Shown here piece by piece: positions 13,172 through 13,220 of a stretch of DNA of 13,220 bases. The position numbers and the translations under genes were made by a program. Every line of letters starts with the position of its first letter. Position 1 is the first letter of the stretch. Below the pieces are notes generated by a model that was not told the origin of the DNA, ran no database searches, and was given only the letters and a program-made list of their open reading frames with translations. The stretch lies in contig CANQCA010000037.1 in NCBI GenBank assembly GCA_947589585.1, forward strand, positions 1-13,220. Reading direction: 5' to 3'. This DNA is from an uncultured Clostridia bacterium (GTDB lineage Bacteria > Bacillota > Clostridia > Christensenellales > Borkfalkiaceae).

Positions 13172-13220
13172 CCTATTTTATCAATTATTCGAAACTGGAT
13201 TACAAAAATCAGTCGGGAGC

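Overview
The window looks like a chromosomal segment of a GC-rich member of the Bacillota, most likely an uncultured gut-type Clostridia (Christensenellales-like is a guess). The basis is the protein families (BspA-like leucine-rich and collagen-like lipoproteins, the Clostridia-type EF-G-like factor, a DUF2779 nuclease, WYL-type HTH), AT-rich sigma-A promoters in GC-rich DNA, purine-rich Shine-Dalgarno sites and short hairpin-plus-T terminators. No rRNA, tRNA, CRISPR array, transposase or prophage gene was seen.

Layout. (1) 1-1728, minus strand: a SecB-like chaperone gene with its own promoter, then a terminator, then an AzgA/NCS2 purine permease gene that runs off the left edge. (2) 1894-6117, plus strand: two lipoprotein genes that share an N-terminal module. 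One carries Cys-rich CxxC repeats and an M23/LytM domain in which two active-site His are replaced by Cys. The other joins collagen-like repeats, a BspA-type leucine-rich region and a ComEC-like metallo-beta-lactamase domain. A small membrane protein follows. About 600 bases of repeat-rich, hairpin-forming noncoding DNA lie between the two lipoprotein genes. (3) 6207-6635, minus strand: an unrecognised 142-residue protein, convergent with the membrane protein across a bidirectional terminator. (4) 6978-9023, plus strand: a paralogous EF-G-like GTPase with its own promoter and terminator and an unusual G4 motif (NGMD). (5) 9188-12444, plus strand: a tight four-gene operon of a Cas4-like/DEDD exonuclease fusion (DUF2779), a short HTH protein resembling the N-terminus of WYL regulators but lacking the WYL domain, an unrecognised protein, and an ADP-ribosylglycohydrolase. 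(6) 12509-13125, minus strand: a Phd/YefM-Doc toxin-antitoxin pair convergent with that operon across a long bidirectional terminator.

How it fits together. The left half is about export and the cell surface: a SecB-like chaperone divergent from two secreted lipoproteins, one possibly a wall enzyme or zinc protein and one possibly a surface nuclease or phosphodiesterase. The right half is about nucleic acids, translation and stress: EF-G-like factor, nuclease operon with ADP-ribose hydrolase, and a Doc-type toxin. The nuclease/HTH/unknown/ADP-ribosylglycohydrolase operon beside a toxin-antitoxin pair is the best candidate for an undescribed system, possibly defence or stress-related. That role is inference from gene content only.
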